Notes: generated by a model from the letters alone, not told the origin. DNA of 64,000 nucleotides from Aquimarina sp. RZ0 (GCF_008370685.1 NZ_VTZU01000016.1:36421-100420), one strand, 5' to 3'; shown: positions 9,164 to 19,256, counted from the stretch's first letter. Made by a program: numbers and translations.

Positions 9164-9377
9164 TTTTTTAGTTTTTTTATTTCAGACTTCGAGTATCTGA
9201 TTTATTTTTCTAATTCTCAAAATAGGTAGTCTGTTAAGTAGGTTTAGCCTTCTTGTTGTTTCTCTATGTAAATTGTAATAGTTTCAATCTATGTCTACTT
9301 TTTTTAGTATTGGATGCAAAAATACTATAGTTTATTTTTGCCCTATGAAGTTACAATAGTTATAGAGAATATTAGAA

Positions 9378-9932
9378 TTAATCTAATCGATTTATGATTT
9401 CCTTAAGAATAAAATTGTAGTATTCAGTTGTATGAGGAACATACCTGGTAGCCAATAGATCATCCGTAAGATCAGCTTTAAAATCGGTTATTGGTATACG
9501 TTTGACAGCTGCAACTTCTTCTTCTTGAAGCGTAAGTTCTTCTATGGCAGTGTCGAATTTTGAAACATATATATGATTAATCTCATTGTCAAAAAAGTTT
9601 GGTTTTGGCTGCTTTTTAGATACGTATGTTCCTATAAAAATTAGTTCTTCTTCAGAAAGAGATACTCCTATTTCTTCTTCAATTTCTCTGATAGCAGAAT
9701 TTTTGGGCGTCTCACCAGCAGCTATATGTCCGGCAACGGATATATCCCAAAGATTAGGAAACGTATCCTTATTATGAGCACGCTTTTGTAAAAGAATATT
9801 TCCGTCTACAGTATACAACCAAACATGAACACTTGCATGAAATAATCCTAATCGATGCGCATCCGCTTTTAATCTTATTTCTCCAGTCAGAAGACCATTT
9901 TCATCTAATATATCAATAAATTCATCTGTCAT
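9378..9932 (-). CDS. Nudix hydrolase, IPP-isomerase-like clade
   Basis: A 184-residue protein with a complete Nudix box at residues 68-90: G68, E74, then REIEEEIGV with R82, E83, E86 and E87, fitting GX5EX7REUXEEXGU. The N-terminus (MTDEFIDILDENG..TGEIRLKADAHRLGLFHASVHVWL) is typical of the Nudix group related to isopentenyl-diphosphate isomerase (YfcD-like). Substrate cannot be predicted: nucleoside diphosphate derivatives are likely, and the paired Cys/Glu of true IPP isomerase are not evident. A single gene, with a family-2 repeat starting right behind its start codon. Confidence 0.85.
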   Translation of the reverse strand: MTDEFIDILDENGLLTGEIRLKADAHRLGLFHASVHVWLYTVDGNILLQKRAHNKDTFPNLWDISVAGHIAAGETPKNSAIREIEEEIGVSLSEEELIFIGTYVSKKQPKPNFFDNEINHIYVSKFDTAIEELTLQEEEVAAVKRIPITDFKADLTDDLLATRYVPHTTEYYNFILKEIINRLD

Positions 9933-9944
9933 AAATACTGTATT

Positions 9945-10036
9945 ACTCGATAATCGAGATTAAAATACTCCGGCTTGCCTCGAAATCAAATTTCTTTTTC
10001 AATAAATGCCTCGTGGGCTTGCTCCGATATAGTTTA
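9945..10036. repeat. Family-2 hairpin module, second copy
   Basis: It begins ACTCGATAATCGAG and ends ATAGTTTA. It matches 6686-6780 with small deletions (the CTCCGG version of the second hairpin) and a weaker last hairpin. It lies immediately upstream of the Nudix gene's start codon, so it may be in its 5' leader. Confidence 0.7.
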
Positions 10037-10088
10037 TTTTTTAAAAATAATATTAAAAAATGAACTAAAATATTACTTTTTAGTAAAT

Positions 10089-10152
10089 GAACTCATCTTG
10101 ACTTTTTATTTTTAACCAAAAATGAGTTGAAATTTGACCAGATGAGTGCAGG
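10089..10152. repeat. Truncated family-3 element (one end only)
   Basis: It begins GAACTCATCTTGACTTTTTA and for about 60 bp follows the reverse complement of the right end of the 53358-53516 element, with scattered mismatches. The other terminus is missing. The remainder of 9933-10295 is AT-rich with no coding sign. Confidence 0.6.
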
Positions 10153-10295
10153 TACTTTAATTCTTAAAGTAATATATTTAACAAATGATCATTGTATACC
10201 AAATGGATTTTATTGTAGCACATTGAAACATTTATTTAGTATTATTTTAATTTAAAAATTACATTAGTAATAGATAGCATTATAAAATCAACAAA

Positions 10296-10559
10296 ATGAC
10301 AGAAAAGCAAAAAATAGCGAATGCATACTGGAAAGAAAATATAAAATACCTTTTTATATTACTATCAATTTGGTTCGTAGTTTCATATGGTGCAGGTATT
10401 TTGTTTAAAGATTGGTTAAATCACATTCGGTTAGGAGGTTTCCGATTAGGATTTTGGTTTGCACAACAAGGTGCTATCTATACATTTGTAATTTTAATTT
10501 TTATCTATGTGCGGTTGATGAACAAATTAGATAAGAAATATGGATATGATAGAGAATAA
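10296..10559 (+). CDS. DUF4212 protein, small subunit of sodium:solute symporter
   Basis: An 87-residue protein with two transmembrane helices (about 22-42 and 58-80) and a conserved YWKENIKYLFILLSIWFVVSYGAGILF start, characteristic of DUF4212. These proteins are always found just before a large SSS-family symporter, as here with a 20-bp gap. It most likely assists assembly or function of that transporter in the inner membrane. Confidence 0.92.
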   Translation: MTEKQKIANAYWKENIKYLFILLSIWFVVSYGAGILFKDWLNHIRLGGFRLGFWFAQQGAIYTFVILIFIYVRLMNKLDKKYGYDRE

Positions 10560-10579
10560 ATCATTTTAATATAACAAGA

Positions 10580-12370
10580 ATGAGTGTACAAATTTGGACA
10601 TATCTATTAGTTGGAATCACTTTTGCCGTATATATTGGTATTGCTATCTGGTCTAGGGCGGGGTCAACAAAAGAATTCTATGTTGCCGGAGGTGGAGTAT
10701 CTCCATTAGCAAACGGGATGGCAACTGCTGCTGATTGGATGAGTGCTGCTTCTTTTATTTCTATGGCAGGTATTATTGCTTTTGACGGGTATGACGGAGC
10801 AGTTTATCTAATGGGATGGACAGGAGGCTATGTATTGCTAGCTTTATTGTTAGCTCCATATCTCAGAAAATTTGGAAAATTTACAGTTCCTGATTTTATC
10901 GGAGATCGCTATTATTCTAAAACTGCCAGATCAGTAGCAGTATTTTGTGCGCTTCTGGTTTCATTTACATATGTAGCAGGTCAAATGAGAGGTGTAGGCA
11001 TCGTTTTTTCCCGGTTCTTAGAAGTAGAGATTAATACAGGTGTTCTTATAGGAATGATTATCGTACTGTTTTATGCTGTTCTCGGTGGTATGAAAGGAAT
11101 TACCTATACGCAGGTAGCTCAGTATTGTGTATTGATTTTTGCTTTTATGGTTCCCGCAATATTTATTTCTATCCAGATGACCGGAAACCCAATTCCGCAG
11201 TTAGGATTCGGTGATACTGTAGCGGATGGCTCTGGAACGTATCTTTTGGATAAATTGGATGGACTCAGTGTAGCACTTGGATTTGATGCTTATACCGACG
11301 GGTCTAAAACCATGTTAGATGTTTTTACAATTACCTTAGCTTTGATGGTAGGAACAGCAGGATTGCCTCACGTTATTGTTCGTTTTTTTACTGTAAAACG
11401 AGTAAAAGACGCTCGTAAATCAGCAGGGTATGCATTGCTACTAATCGCAATTTTATATACCACAGCACCAGCAGTAGCAGTTTTTGCAAAGACAAACCTT
11501 ATTGAATCGGTACATAATAAAGAGTATCAAGAACTGCCCTCGTGGTTTAAAAATTGGGAGCATACAGGTCTGTTAGGTTGGATTGATAAAAATGGAGATG
11601 GTAAGGTACAGTATGCAAAGGGACATGTAGTACAAGGAAATAAAAATAAACCTGTTTTTGAGAAAGAAAAAAGAGGGCAAAAAGGAGAACGAATTATTAG
11701 TAATGTAAATCCAGCTTCAGAAAATGAACTGTTTGTAGATCGAGATATTATGGTATTGGCTAATCCAGAAATAGCGAATTTACCAAATTGGGTAATTGCT
11801 CTGGTCGCGGCAGGAGGATTAGCAGCTGCGCTTTCTACAGCAGCCGGACTGTTATTGGTGATTTCATCTTCGGTATCTCATGATTTAATTAAAAAGATGA
11901 TCAAGCCTGATATTTCTGAAAAAGGAGAATTGATGGCAGCGCGTATATCGGCAGTAGCGGCTGTGTGCGTTGCAGGATATTTTGGGATTAATCCGCCAGG
12001 ATTTGTGGCCGCAGTAGTTGCCCTGGCTTTTGGATTAGCAGCTGCCTCTTTTTTTCCTGCAATTGTACTAGGAATTTTTTATAAAAGGATGAATAAGGAA
12101 GGAGCGATCTCGGGAATGATCGTAGGAATTATATGTATGCTTCTTTATATGGTCAAATATAAATTAGGATGGTTTGATGACGTAGTTCCTTCCTCAAATG
12201 AATGGTGGTTCGGTATTTCTCCAGAAGGTTTTGGGGCAATTGCAATGAGTATTAATTTCATAATATCATTGGTAGTTTGTCAATTCACAGCAAAACCACC
12301 CAAAGAAGTACAAGAAATAGTAGAAAACATTAGAATACCAGGCAATGCGGGAAGACCTACACACGAATGA
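10580..12370 (+). CDS. Sodium:solute symporter (VC_2705 subfamily), probable acetate/short-chain acid transporter
   Basis: A 596-residue SSS-family transporter with about 13 TM helices. ATAADWMSAASFISMAGIIAFDGYDG and the Na-site-type segment SYVAGQMRGVG-like (FTYVAGQMRGVG) are recognisable. It is longer than ActP-type members mainly through a hydrophilic loop at about 310-390, containing DKNGDGKVQYAK (336-347), an EF-hand-like loop. Sitting between DUF4212 and acs, it probably imports acetate or a similar carboxylate for activation to acetyl-CoA. The substrate is inferred from context only. Confidence 0.88.
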   Translation: MSVQIWTYLLVGITFAVYIGIAIWSRAGSTKEFYVAGGGVSPLANGMATAADWMSAASFISMAGIIAFDGYDGAVYLMGWTGGYVLLALLLAPYLRKFGKFTVPDFIGDRYYSKTARSVAVFCALLVSFTYVAGQMRGVGIVFSRFLEVEINTGVLIGMIIVLFYAVLGGMKGITYTQVAQYCVLIFAFMVPAIFISIQMTGNPIPQLGFGDTVADGSGTYLLDKLDGLSVALGFDAYTDGSKTMLDVFTITLALMVGTAGLPHVIVRFFTVKRVKDARKSAGYALLLIAILYTTAPAVAVFAKTNLIESVHNKEYQELPSWFKNWEHTGLLGWIDKNGDGKVQYAKGHVVQGNKNKPVFEKEKRGQKGERIISNVNPASENELFVDRDIMVLANPEIANLPNWVIALVAAGGLAAALSTAAGLLLVISSSVSHDLIKKMIKPDISEKGELMAARISAVAAVCVAGYFGINPPGFVAAVVALAFGLAAASFFPAIVLGIFYKRMNKEGAISGMIVGIICMLLYMVKYKLGWFDDVVPSSNEWWFGISPEGFGAIAMSINFIISLVVCQFTAKPPKEVQEIVENIRIPGNAGRPTHE

Positions 12371-12434
12371 TTAGCTATAAAAATTGATACACTATACTTT
12401 ATAAATTTTTCAACTAAAAATAGGATTAACCATA

Positions 12435-14342
12435 ATGAGTAATTATCACATAAAGCATCTCGAAGAATATTTTCAGGTTTATAGAAAATCTATACGTAAT
12501 CCAGAACTTTTCTGGAGTGAAGTAGCTGAAGAACATTTTTTATGGAAGAAGAAATGGGAAGCAGTATTAGATTGGGATTTTACAAAACCAGAAGTAAAAT
12601 GGTTTGAAGGTGCTAAGCTGAATATAACAGAGAATTGTATTGATAGGCATTTATACGTTCGAGGAGATAAAACTGCGATTTTATTTGAACCTAACAATCC
12701 TAATGAGCCTGCAGAACATATTACCTATAAACAATTACACGAACGGGTATGCAAATTCGCAAATGTTTTAAAAGAAAATGGTATAAAAAAAGGAGATAGA
12801 GTCTGTATTTACCTTCCTATGATTCCGGAGTTAGCAATATCTGTATTGGCTTGTGCAAGAATAGGGGCAATCCATTCTGTGATTTTTGCAGGGTTTTCTT
12901 CTACGGCATTAGCGACAAGAATAAACGATTGCCAGGCAACTATGATAATTACTTCAGACGGATCATTCAGAGGAGCAAAAACTATTGACCTGAAAAGTAT
13001 TGTAGATGATGCCTTAGAAAAATGTCCGACCATTGAAACCTCACTGGTTGTAAAACGTATCAATACAGAGGTAGTAATGAAAGAAGGAAGAGATAAATGG
13101 CTTCAACCATTACTAAATGAGGCTGATAAAGAATGTGTCCCCGAGATTATGGATGCAGAAGATCCGCTATTTATATTATATACTTCCGGGTCTACGGGTA
13201 AACCAAAAGGAATGATGCATACTACCGCAGGATATATGGTATATACGGCCTATAGTTTTAAAAATGTTTTTCAATACAAAGAAGATGACATCTATTGGTG
13301 TACAGCTGATATCGGATGGATAACCGGACATTCATATATTGTATACGGACCTTTGGCAAATGGAGCGACTACCGTCATGTTTGAGGGTGTTCCTTCATAT
13401 CCGGATTTTGGACGTTTTTGGGAAATAGTTCAAAAACATAAAATAACTCAGTTTTATACGGCTCCCACCGCAATTAGAGCTCTGGCAAAAGAAAATTTGG
13501 ATTACGTTACAAAGTATGATTTATCAAGTTTGAAGGTGTTGGGTACCGTAGGAGAACCTATTAATGAGGAAGCATGGCACTGGTATAATGATCATGTAGG
13601 GAAAAAAAAATGTCCTATTGTTGATACCTGGTGGCAGACAGAAACCGGAGGGATTTTAATTTCGCCAATACCCTTTTCTACACCAACAAAACCTACCTAT
13701 GCCACGTTGCCAATGCCAGGGATACAGCCAGCATTAATGAATGAACAGGGTAAGGAGATAAAAGGGAACCAGGTAGAAGGTAGATTGTGTATTAAATTTC
13801 CCTGGCCTTCTATGGCGAGAACTATTTGGGGAGATCATAAGCGATACCGCGATACTTATTTTGCAGCATTTAAGAATACTTATTTTACCGGTGATGGAGC
13901 ATTCAGAGATGAGGTAGGTTATTATAGAATAACAGGTAGAGTAGATGATGTCATTATAGTTTCCGGACATAATTTGGGAACGGCACCGATTGAAGATGCA
14001 ATTAATGAGCACCCTGCGGTGGCAGAATCAGCTATTGTAGGTTTTCCTCATGATATAAAAGGAAATGCATTATATGGATTTGTAATTTTAAAAGAAGTAG
14101 GAGAATCCCGGGATCGTGATAATTTAGGAAAAGAGGTGAATCAACAAATAACAGAGCGTATTGGTCCGATCGCTAAATTGGATAAAATTCAATTTGTACC
14201 AGGCTTACCAAAAACGAGAAGTGGTAAAATTATGCGACGTATTCTTAGAAAAATAGCATCAAAAGATACCTCTAATCTTGGCGATACAAGTACGTTGCTT
14301 AATCCAGAGGTGGTACAAGCTATTATTGATGAAGCCTTATAA
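12435..14342 (+). CDS. acs: Acetate--CoA ligase (AMP-forming)
   Basis: A 635-residue ANL-superfamily enzyme that converts acetate, ATP and CoA to acetyl-CoA through acetyl-AMP. The phosphate-binding motif YTSGSTGKPKG is at 249-259, DTWWQTETGG (about 400) forms the acetate/adenine site, TGDGA and GRVDDVI the hinge, and the catalytic, acetylatable Lys is K598 in TRSGKIMRR. Length is slightly short for Acs but the N-terminal domain (LEEYFQVYRKSIRNPELFW) is intact. It closes the DUF4212-symporter-acs operon, 64 bp after the symporter, and is followed by a strong hairpin at 14443-14480. Some family members prefer propionate; acetate is the best guess. Confidence 0.92.
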   Translation: MSNYHIKHLEEYFQVYRKSIRNPELFWSEVAEEHFLWKKKWEAVLDWDFTKPEVKWFEGAKLNITENCIDRHLYVRGDKTAILFEPNNPNEPAEHITYKQLHERVCKFANVLKENGIKKGDRVCIYLPMIPELAISVLACARIGAIHSVIFAGFSSTALATRINDCQATMIITSDGSFRGAKTIDLKSIVDDALEKCPTIETSLVVKRINTEVVMKEGRDKWLQPLLNEADKECVPEIMDAEDPLFILYTSGSTGKPKGMMHTTAGYMVYTAYSFKNVFQYKEDDIYWCTADIGWITGHSYIVYGPLANGATTVMFEGVPSYPDFGRFWEIVQKHKITQFYTAPTAIRALAKENLDYVTKYDLSSLKVLGTVGEPINEEAWHWYNDHVGKKKCPIVDTWWQTETGGILISPIPFSTPTKPTYATLPMPGIQPALMNEQGKEIKGNQVEGRLCIKFPWPSMARTIWGDHKRYRDTYFAAFKNTYFTGDGAFRDEVGYYRITGRVDDVIIVSGHNLGTAPIEDAINEHPAVAESAIVGFPHDIKGNALYGFVILKEVGESRDRDNLGKEVNQQITERIGPIAKLDKIQFVPGLPKTRSGKIMRRILRKIASKDTSNLGDTSTLLNPEVVQAIIDEAL

Positions 14343-14442
14343 TAGTAATAAAACCATAATTGAACCTTGACTTTATTCATAAAATATACTTCTGGAAGAC
14401 AGACAGTATTTAGATTTCTATAATAAGCTTTTAAAAAGGAGC

Positions 14443-14480
14443 ATAAAATAAAACCTCACGATTATGAGGTTTTATTTTAT
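14443..14480. terminator. Strong hairpin terminator after acs
   Basis: A 16-bp perfect stem (ATAAAATAAAACCTCA and its complement) encloses the 6-nt loop CGATTA. The outer A/T pairs supply U-tracts in both directions. The right end overlaps the first two bases of the family-1 element. Confidence 0.8.
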
Positions 14481-14641
14481 ACGATTTACGGGTGAGAATT
14501 TCGTAAAAATAATGGCAAGGATTTTTCGCTAGATTGATGAATTAAATTAAAGAATAGCCATAGCTATTGTTTCATTTTATGAAGAAAATATAGTAGAAAA
14601 AGAATGTCATTAGATGCGAAATTTTTATTCGTAAATCGTAT
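14479..14641. repeat. Family-1 palindromic element, copy nearly identical to 50552-50714
   Basis: A 163-bp element starting ATACGATTTACG and ending CGTAAATCGTAT: a perfect 12-bp terminal inverted repeat, extended imperfectly to about 25 bp. By eye it differs from the 50552 copy at one position (T/C in ATGAAT-AAATT). The core is at 14554-14572. The rest of 14642-14781 holds only a small hairpin (CATTCAAA/TTTGAATG at 14663-14687), perhaps the terminator of the M42 peptidase gene. Confidence 0.85.
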
Positions 14642-14781
14642 TATTTCTATTTTATAATTACCCATTCAAATTTACTTTTTTTGAATGCTGAAGAAAAAAC
14701 ACTTTTTATGTAAGTAATTCTAAATTAGTAATGGTATTAGAAAAAATTTAAGATTTTGTTTTAGATGTTGATTTAGGAATA

Positions 14782-15867
14782 TCAAAAATAACTAAAAGTA
14801 TTGCCCGCTTTGATATTCAATAAACTTTCATAAATCAAACGAATTACATTTTCTACATCATCTCTGTGTACCATTTCTACAGTAGTATGCATATATCTTA
14901 GTGGTAACGATATTAGTGCAGAAGCTACACCTCCATTACTATAGGCAAAGGCATCAGTATCAGTTCCTGTCATTCTGCTAGATGCCATTCTCTGAAAAGG
15001 AATTTTTTTCTTTTCTGCAGTTTCAATTAATAGTTCACGCAATCTGTTTTGTACAGCAGGAGCGTACGATATAACAGGACCATCGCCAATTTTAGTTTCT
15101 CCCTGCGTTTTCTTTTCAATCATAGGCGTGGTAGTATCATGACAAACATCTGTTACGATCGCTACATCTGGTTTGATGGTATGCGTAATCATTTCTGCAC
15201 CTCGTAAGCCGATCTCTTCTTGTACTGAATTCGTGATATACAACCCAAAATCAAGAGTGTCCTTATTTTCTTTTAATAAACGAGCAACTTCTGCAATCAT
15301 AAAACCACCCATTCTATTATCTAATGCTCTGCAAACGAACTTATCTTTATTAAGGACAAAAAATTCATCTGGATAGGTAATTACGCAGCCTACATGAACA
15401 CCTAGTTTTAATACTTCTTCCTTAGTATTACATCCTACATCAATACAAATATTCTCCAGTGTAGGGGCTTGTTCTTTTGATCCTTTACGAGTATGAATTG
15501 CCGGCCAGCCAAATACACCTTTTACAATTCCTTTTTTGGTGTGTATATTCACTCGTTTAGAGGTTGCAATCTGATGATCACTACCGCCATTTCTGATGAC
15601 ATATATGAGTCCATTATCGGTTATGTAGTTTACATACCACGATATTTCGTCTGCATGCCCCTCAATAACGACTTTATATTTTGCTTTTGGGTTTATAATA
15701 CCTACTGCCGTTCCATAAGTATCCGTGATGAATTCATCAACATATGGTTTAAGATAATCCATCCATATTTTCTGCCCTTCCCATTCATATCCGGTAGGAG
15801 CAGGATTGTTTAAGTATTTCTCAAGAAAAGTTAAAGACTTTTTATTTAATATGCTTTTTTTAGCCAT
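14782..15867 (-). CDS. M42-family metallo-aminopeptidase
   Basis: A 361-residue cytosolic zinc/cobalt peptidase of the M42 (glutamyl aminopeptidase/FrvX-like) family, cleaving N-terminal residues from short peptides. The likely metal ligands are all present: H71 in EGHADE, bridging D183 in ALDNRMGG, catalytic E217 with E218 in QEEIGLRG, D240 in VTDVCHD, and H327 in YMHTTVE. Length is normal. It is transcribed divergently from the DUF4294 gene, a pairing I recall as common in Flavobacteriia. Often misannotated as endoglucanase. Confidence 0.9.
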   Translation of the reverse strand: MAKKSILNKKSLTFLEKYLNNPAPTGYEWEGQKIWMDYLKPYVDEFITDTYGTAVGIINPKAKYKVVIEGHADEISWYVNYITDNGLIYVIRNGGSDHQIATSKRVNIHTKKGIVKGVFGWPAIHTRKGSKEQAPTLENICIDVGCNTKEEVLKLGVHVGCVITYPDEFFVLNKDKFVCRALDNRMGGFMIAEVARLLKENKDTLDFGLYITNSVQEEIGLRGAEMITHTIKPDVAIVTDVCHDTTTPMIEKKTQGETKIGDGPVISYAPAVQNRLRELLIETAEKKKIPFQRMASSRMTGTDTDAFAYSNGGVASALISLPLRYMHTTVEMVHRDDVENVIRLIYESLLNIKAGNTFSYF

Positions 15868-15973
15868 TTATAATTGTTTTTTCACGAAGTTAGTAATATT
15901 CACATAGATTTCACACTTAGCAAAAGGTTTATTGTTAATTTTGGAACTATTTTAGAAGATCATAATATTAGTT

Positions 15974-16690
15974 ATGCTAAGACAATTGTTGTACATATTA
16001 CCGTTTATTTTTTCTGTATCGATTTTTTCTCAAAAGAATGGTGATAAAGTGGTTGATTCTGTTAAGGTTGATACTGCGGGCTATGTTCAATACTATATCA
16101 TAGAGGGAGATACAATTCCTCATGAAGCAATCGATCTTGACGAAGTAGTCATATTAGGGCGATTGAAGTTTAAAGATAGACTGGCAAGAAGAAAGTATTT
16201 GATCCTGAGAAGAAAAACAAGAAAAGTATATCCATATGCAAAATTGGCAGCAGACAGATTGATTTCTCTGAATGAGAGATTAGAAAATATAAATTCAAAA
16301 AAGGCTCGTAAGAAATATGTAAAGATGCTACAGAAGTATATGGAGGAAGAGTTTACGGCAGAACTCAAAAAGATGACCAGAACTGAAGGTCAGATTTTGG
16401 TAAAACTCATTCATAGACAGACAGGGCATACGATGTTTAAACTGGTTAAGGATTATAGAAGTGGATGGAAAGCATTTTGGTATCATAAAGCAGCAAAGAT
16501 TTTTAGTATTTCATTAAAAGAAGAGTACGACCCTATTAACGTAGAAGAAGATTACTGGATAGAAGATATATTGCAGAGAAGTTTTCAATCTAATGTATTA
16601 GAAGAACAGAAAACAGCTTTAGACTTTAGTTTTTATGATTTGCGTAATAAGTGGACAGATACAATCAAAGCAGCAGCGATAAAGGATTAA
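15974..16690 (+). CDS. DUF4294 domain protein
   Basis: A 238-residue exported protein with signal peptide (LLYILPFIFSVSIFSQ). The conserved block IIEGDTIPHEAIDLDEVVILGRLKFKDR is followed by a strongly basic helical stretch (RRKYLILRRKTRKVYPYAKLAADRL) and KKMTRTEGQILVKLIHRQTG, all diagnostic of DUF4294. The function is unknown; the family is nearly confined to Bacteroidota. It ends 29 bp from convergent topB. Part of the sequence is predicted helical and could bind nucleic acid or the cell wall, but nothing decides this. Confidence 0.85.
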   Translation: MLRQLLYILPFIFSVSIFSQKNGDKVVDSVKVDTAGYVQYYIIEGDTIPHEAIDLDEVVILGRLKFKDRLARRKYLILRRKTRKVYPYAKLAADRLISLNERLENINSKKARKKYVKMLQKYMEEEFTAELKKMTRTEGQILVKLIHRQTGHTMFKLVKDYRSGWKAFWYHKAAKIFSISLKEEYDPINVEEDYWIEDILQRSFQSNVLEEQKTALDFSFYDLRNKWTDTIKAAAIKD

Positions 16691-16719
16691 CTTCAAAGGT
16701 TGAATGTGGTAAAATAATT

Positions 16720-19020
16720 CTAAGTAATTCCTTTTAAAATAGAGTATACGAGTGCTTTGGATAAAGTTTTTCCAGCAGCTTTATTTCTGACGGTTTCAAA
16801 AGAAAATCTAAAATCACATCCATTTTTAAATTCGCTACATCCATATGCCGTTTTTCCTTTTAAGATATGTCCGGTGTCGCATTGAGGACAAGACATCTTA
16901 TCAGAAACACGAGAAGGTTTTGTTTTTGTGAGATCCTTCTTTTCTTCTAAGATGAGCTGATAACTAGCATCAAGACGCACTAAACCTTCTGTTATACCTA
17001 TTTCAGTTTTAAAACCTTTAAGATTGACCGTGCATCCTTTTTTGAGTAGCCGTATATATTGTTTCTCTGATATTTTTTTATCCATAAAATAAAACGGAAG
17101 CTGAAAATCACATCCTTTTTTGAATGCTTTACAGCCATAAGCAGTTTTTCCTTTTAAGATTGTTGCTTTTTGGCATTTAGGACATTTGAGCGCAGTAATA
17201 CCATCATTCGGTTTTTTGGATGTTTTTTTAGATTCCTTGGGAATTGCATGTGATATATTGGCGCGTACTTTTTCGGTCCTTACCTCATACACCAGATGAT
17301 CTACCATTTGTTTCATGCTTTTTATAAAAGTTCCTGCGTGATGCGTACCTTTTTCAATCTCCTTTAATTGCTTTTCCCATCTTCCTGTTAATTCTGCAGA
17401 GGTTAATAGCTTATTCTGGATAGTATCTATTAATTGAATACCTGTAGCCGTAGGAAGGATTTGTTTTTTATTACGTTCTATATAAGTACGTTTAAAAAGA
17501 GTTTCTATAATATTAGCACGGGTAGAAGGTCTTCCTATACCATTTTCTTTCATCAATTCCCGCATTTCATCATCGTCAACCTGTTTTCCGGCAGTTTCCA
17601 TGGCTCTTAGCAAAGTAGCTTCAGTAAACTGCTTAGGAGGTTTGGTTTCTTTTTCAAGAAAAGAAGGCTCATGAGGTCCTTTTTCTCCTTTTATAAAATT
17701 AGGAAGCACTCCTGTTTCTTTTTTTTCAGGGAGATTGGGAGTTTCAAAAACGACACGCCATCCTTTATGCAGAATGACTTTTCCTGTAGTTTTAAACGAA
17801 ACGTCGGCTGCTTTACCAATAACGGTCGTATTGGCTACCTTACAATCATCATAGAATACGGCGATAAAACGTTTTGCAATAATATCATATACCTGTTTCT
17901 GATTATATTGTAAATTCATGTGTTCGCCAGTAGGAATAATAGCATGGTGATCCGTAACCTTTTTGTCATTAAATACCTTAGCAGATTTTTTAATCTTTTT
18001 ATCTAATAAAGGCTTGGTCAAACTATGATAATCTACTAATTTTTGTAAAATCCTGGGAACTTTGGGATATACATCGTTTGGCAAAAACGTAGTATCTACT
18101 CTAGGATAGGTTACAATCTTCTGTTCATATAATTTCTGAACAATTTTTAAAGTCTCATCAGCAGAAAATCCAAATTTTGTATTGCAATAAACCTGCAGCC
18201 CTGTAAGATCAAATAGTTTTGGAGCGTATTCTTTACCTTCTTTTTTGGTAATAGAGATAATTTCAAAATCACTTTCTTTTACCTTGTTTGCCAATAGCGC
18301 TCCTTCTTCTTTTTTTAAGAAACGTCCTTCTTCATAACTGAAGGTTGTATCTCTATATAATGTCTGTAACTCCCAATAAGGTTGAGGTCTGAAATTCTGA
18401 ATTTCCTTATACCTGTTTACAACCATAGCCAAACTCGGAGTTTGCACTCTGCCTATCGATAATACCTGTTTATATCCTCCATGTTTTACAGTATATAATC
18501 GAGTCGCATTAATTCCCAGCAGCCAATCACCAATTGCTCTGGAGAACCCAGCATAATATAGATTATCATATTGTTTAGAAGATTTTAGGTTTTTAAAACC
18601 TTCTTTTATAGCCTCTGTTGTTAGGGACGAAATCCATAAACGCTGTATTTCTCCGGTATATGCTGCCTGATGGATTACCCATCGCTGGATCAATTCTCCT
18701 TCTTGCCCTGCATCCCCGCAGTTGATAACCAGACTGGCTTTATCAAATAAAGATTTTATGATATTGAATTGTTTCTGGATTCCAGGATTATCAACCACTT
18801 TTGTCTTAAACTTATCAGGAAGCATCGGTAGATTATTAAGATCCCAGCTTTTCCAATAAGGTTTATAGTCTGTTGGTTCATATAATGTGCATAGATGCCC
18901 AAAGGTATAAGTTACTGCATATCCATTACCTTCATAATATCCATCATGTTTGATATTTGCTCCCAGAACAGCAGCTATTTCTCTAGCAACACTTGGTTTT
19001 TCGGCAATGCAGACTTTCAT
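16720..19020 (-). CDS. topB: DNA topoisomerase III
   Basis: A 766-residue type IA topoisomerase that relaxes or decatenates DNA by single-strand passage. The TOPRIM domain has E7 (IAEKPS) and D103/E107 in DAGQEGE; the conserved SIGRVQTPSLAMVV is at 188-201; the active-site tyrosine is Y305 in TYPRVDT. The GIGRPSTRA segment is intact. Two C-terminal Cys4-type zinc modules (CPKCQK...GCKAFKKGCDF and CPQCDT...GCSEFKNGCDF) follow, each preceded or followed by an SEKQYIRLLKKG-like linker. A monocistronic gene. Confidence 0.95.
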   Translation of the reverse strand: MKVCIAEKPSVAREIAAVLGANIKHDGYYEGNGYAVTYTFGHLCTLYEPTDYKPYWKSWDLNNLPMLPDKFKTKVVDNPGIQKQFNIIKSLFDKASLVINCGDAGQEGELIQRWVIHQAAYTGEIQRLWISSLTTEAIKEGFKNLKSSKQYDNLYYAGFSRAIGDWLLGINATRLYTVKHGGYKQVLSIGRVQTPSLAMVVNRYKEIQNFRPQPYWELQTLYRDTTFSYEEGRFLKKEEGALLANKVKESDFEIISITKKEGKEYAPKLFDLTGLQVYCNTKFGFSADETLKIVQKLYEQKIVTYPRVDTTFLPNDVYPKVPRILQKLVDYHSLTKPLLDKKIKKSAKVFNDKKVTDHHAIIPTGEHMNLQYNQKQVYDIIAKRFIAVFYDDCKVANTTVIGKAADVSFKTTGKVILHKGWRVVFETPNLPEKKETGVLPNFIKGEKGPHEPSFLEKETKPPKQFTEATLLRAMETAGKQVDDDEMRELMKENGIGRPSTRANIIETLFKRTYIERNKKQILPTATGIQLIDTIQNKLLTSAELTGRWEKQLKEIEKGTHHAGTFIKSMKQMVDHLVYEVRTEKVRANISHAIPKESKKTSKKPNDGITALKCPKCQKATILKGKTAYGCKAFKKGCDFQLPFYFMDKKISEKQYIRLLKKGCTVNLKGFKTEIGITEGLVRLDASYQLILEEKKDLTKTKPSRVSDKMSCPQCDTGHILKGKTAYGCSEFKNGCDFRFSFETVRNKAAGKTLSKALVYSILKGIT

Positions 19021-19095
19021 AAATATGTTATTTATTTGCCCGAAAATTACGGAATTTTAAAATTACGAATACTACCGCCCTCAAATGATATTATC

Positions 19096-19256
19096 GAAGT
19101 GGTTTACACTTTTTTGATTCAGGCGAAAAATAGTATTTTTTTAATCAATTGAAGTGTTTTTTGTACTTCACAGCAGCGTTACGAAGTAAGAAAAAGACAA
19201 GAATTGAGTGAAAAAAGACATTTTTATAGCGAATTGAAAAAAGTTTAAATCACTTC
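19096..19256. repeat. Family-6 palindromic element (termini GAAGTG-TTTA-ACTTTTTT)
   Basis: Its ends are 20-bp imperfect inverted repeats: GAAGTGGTTTACACTTTTTT on the left, and the complement of GAAGTGATTTAAACTTTTTT on the right, with two mismatches. The total is 161 bp, like families 1, 3 and 5. The core-like segment is at 19169-19190 (CACAGCAGCGTTACGAAGTA). Confidence 0.65.
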
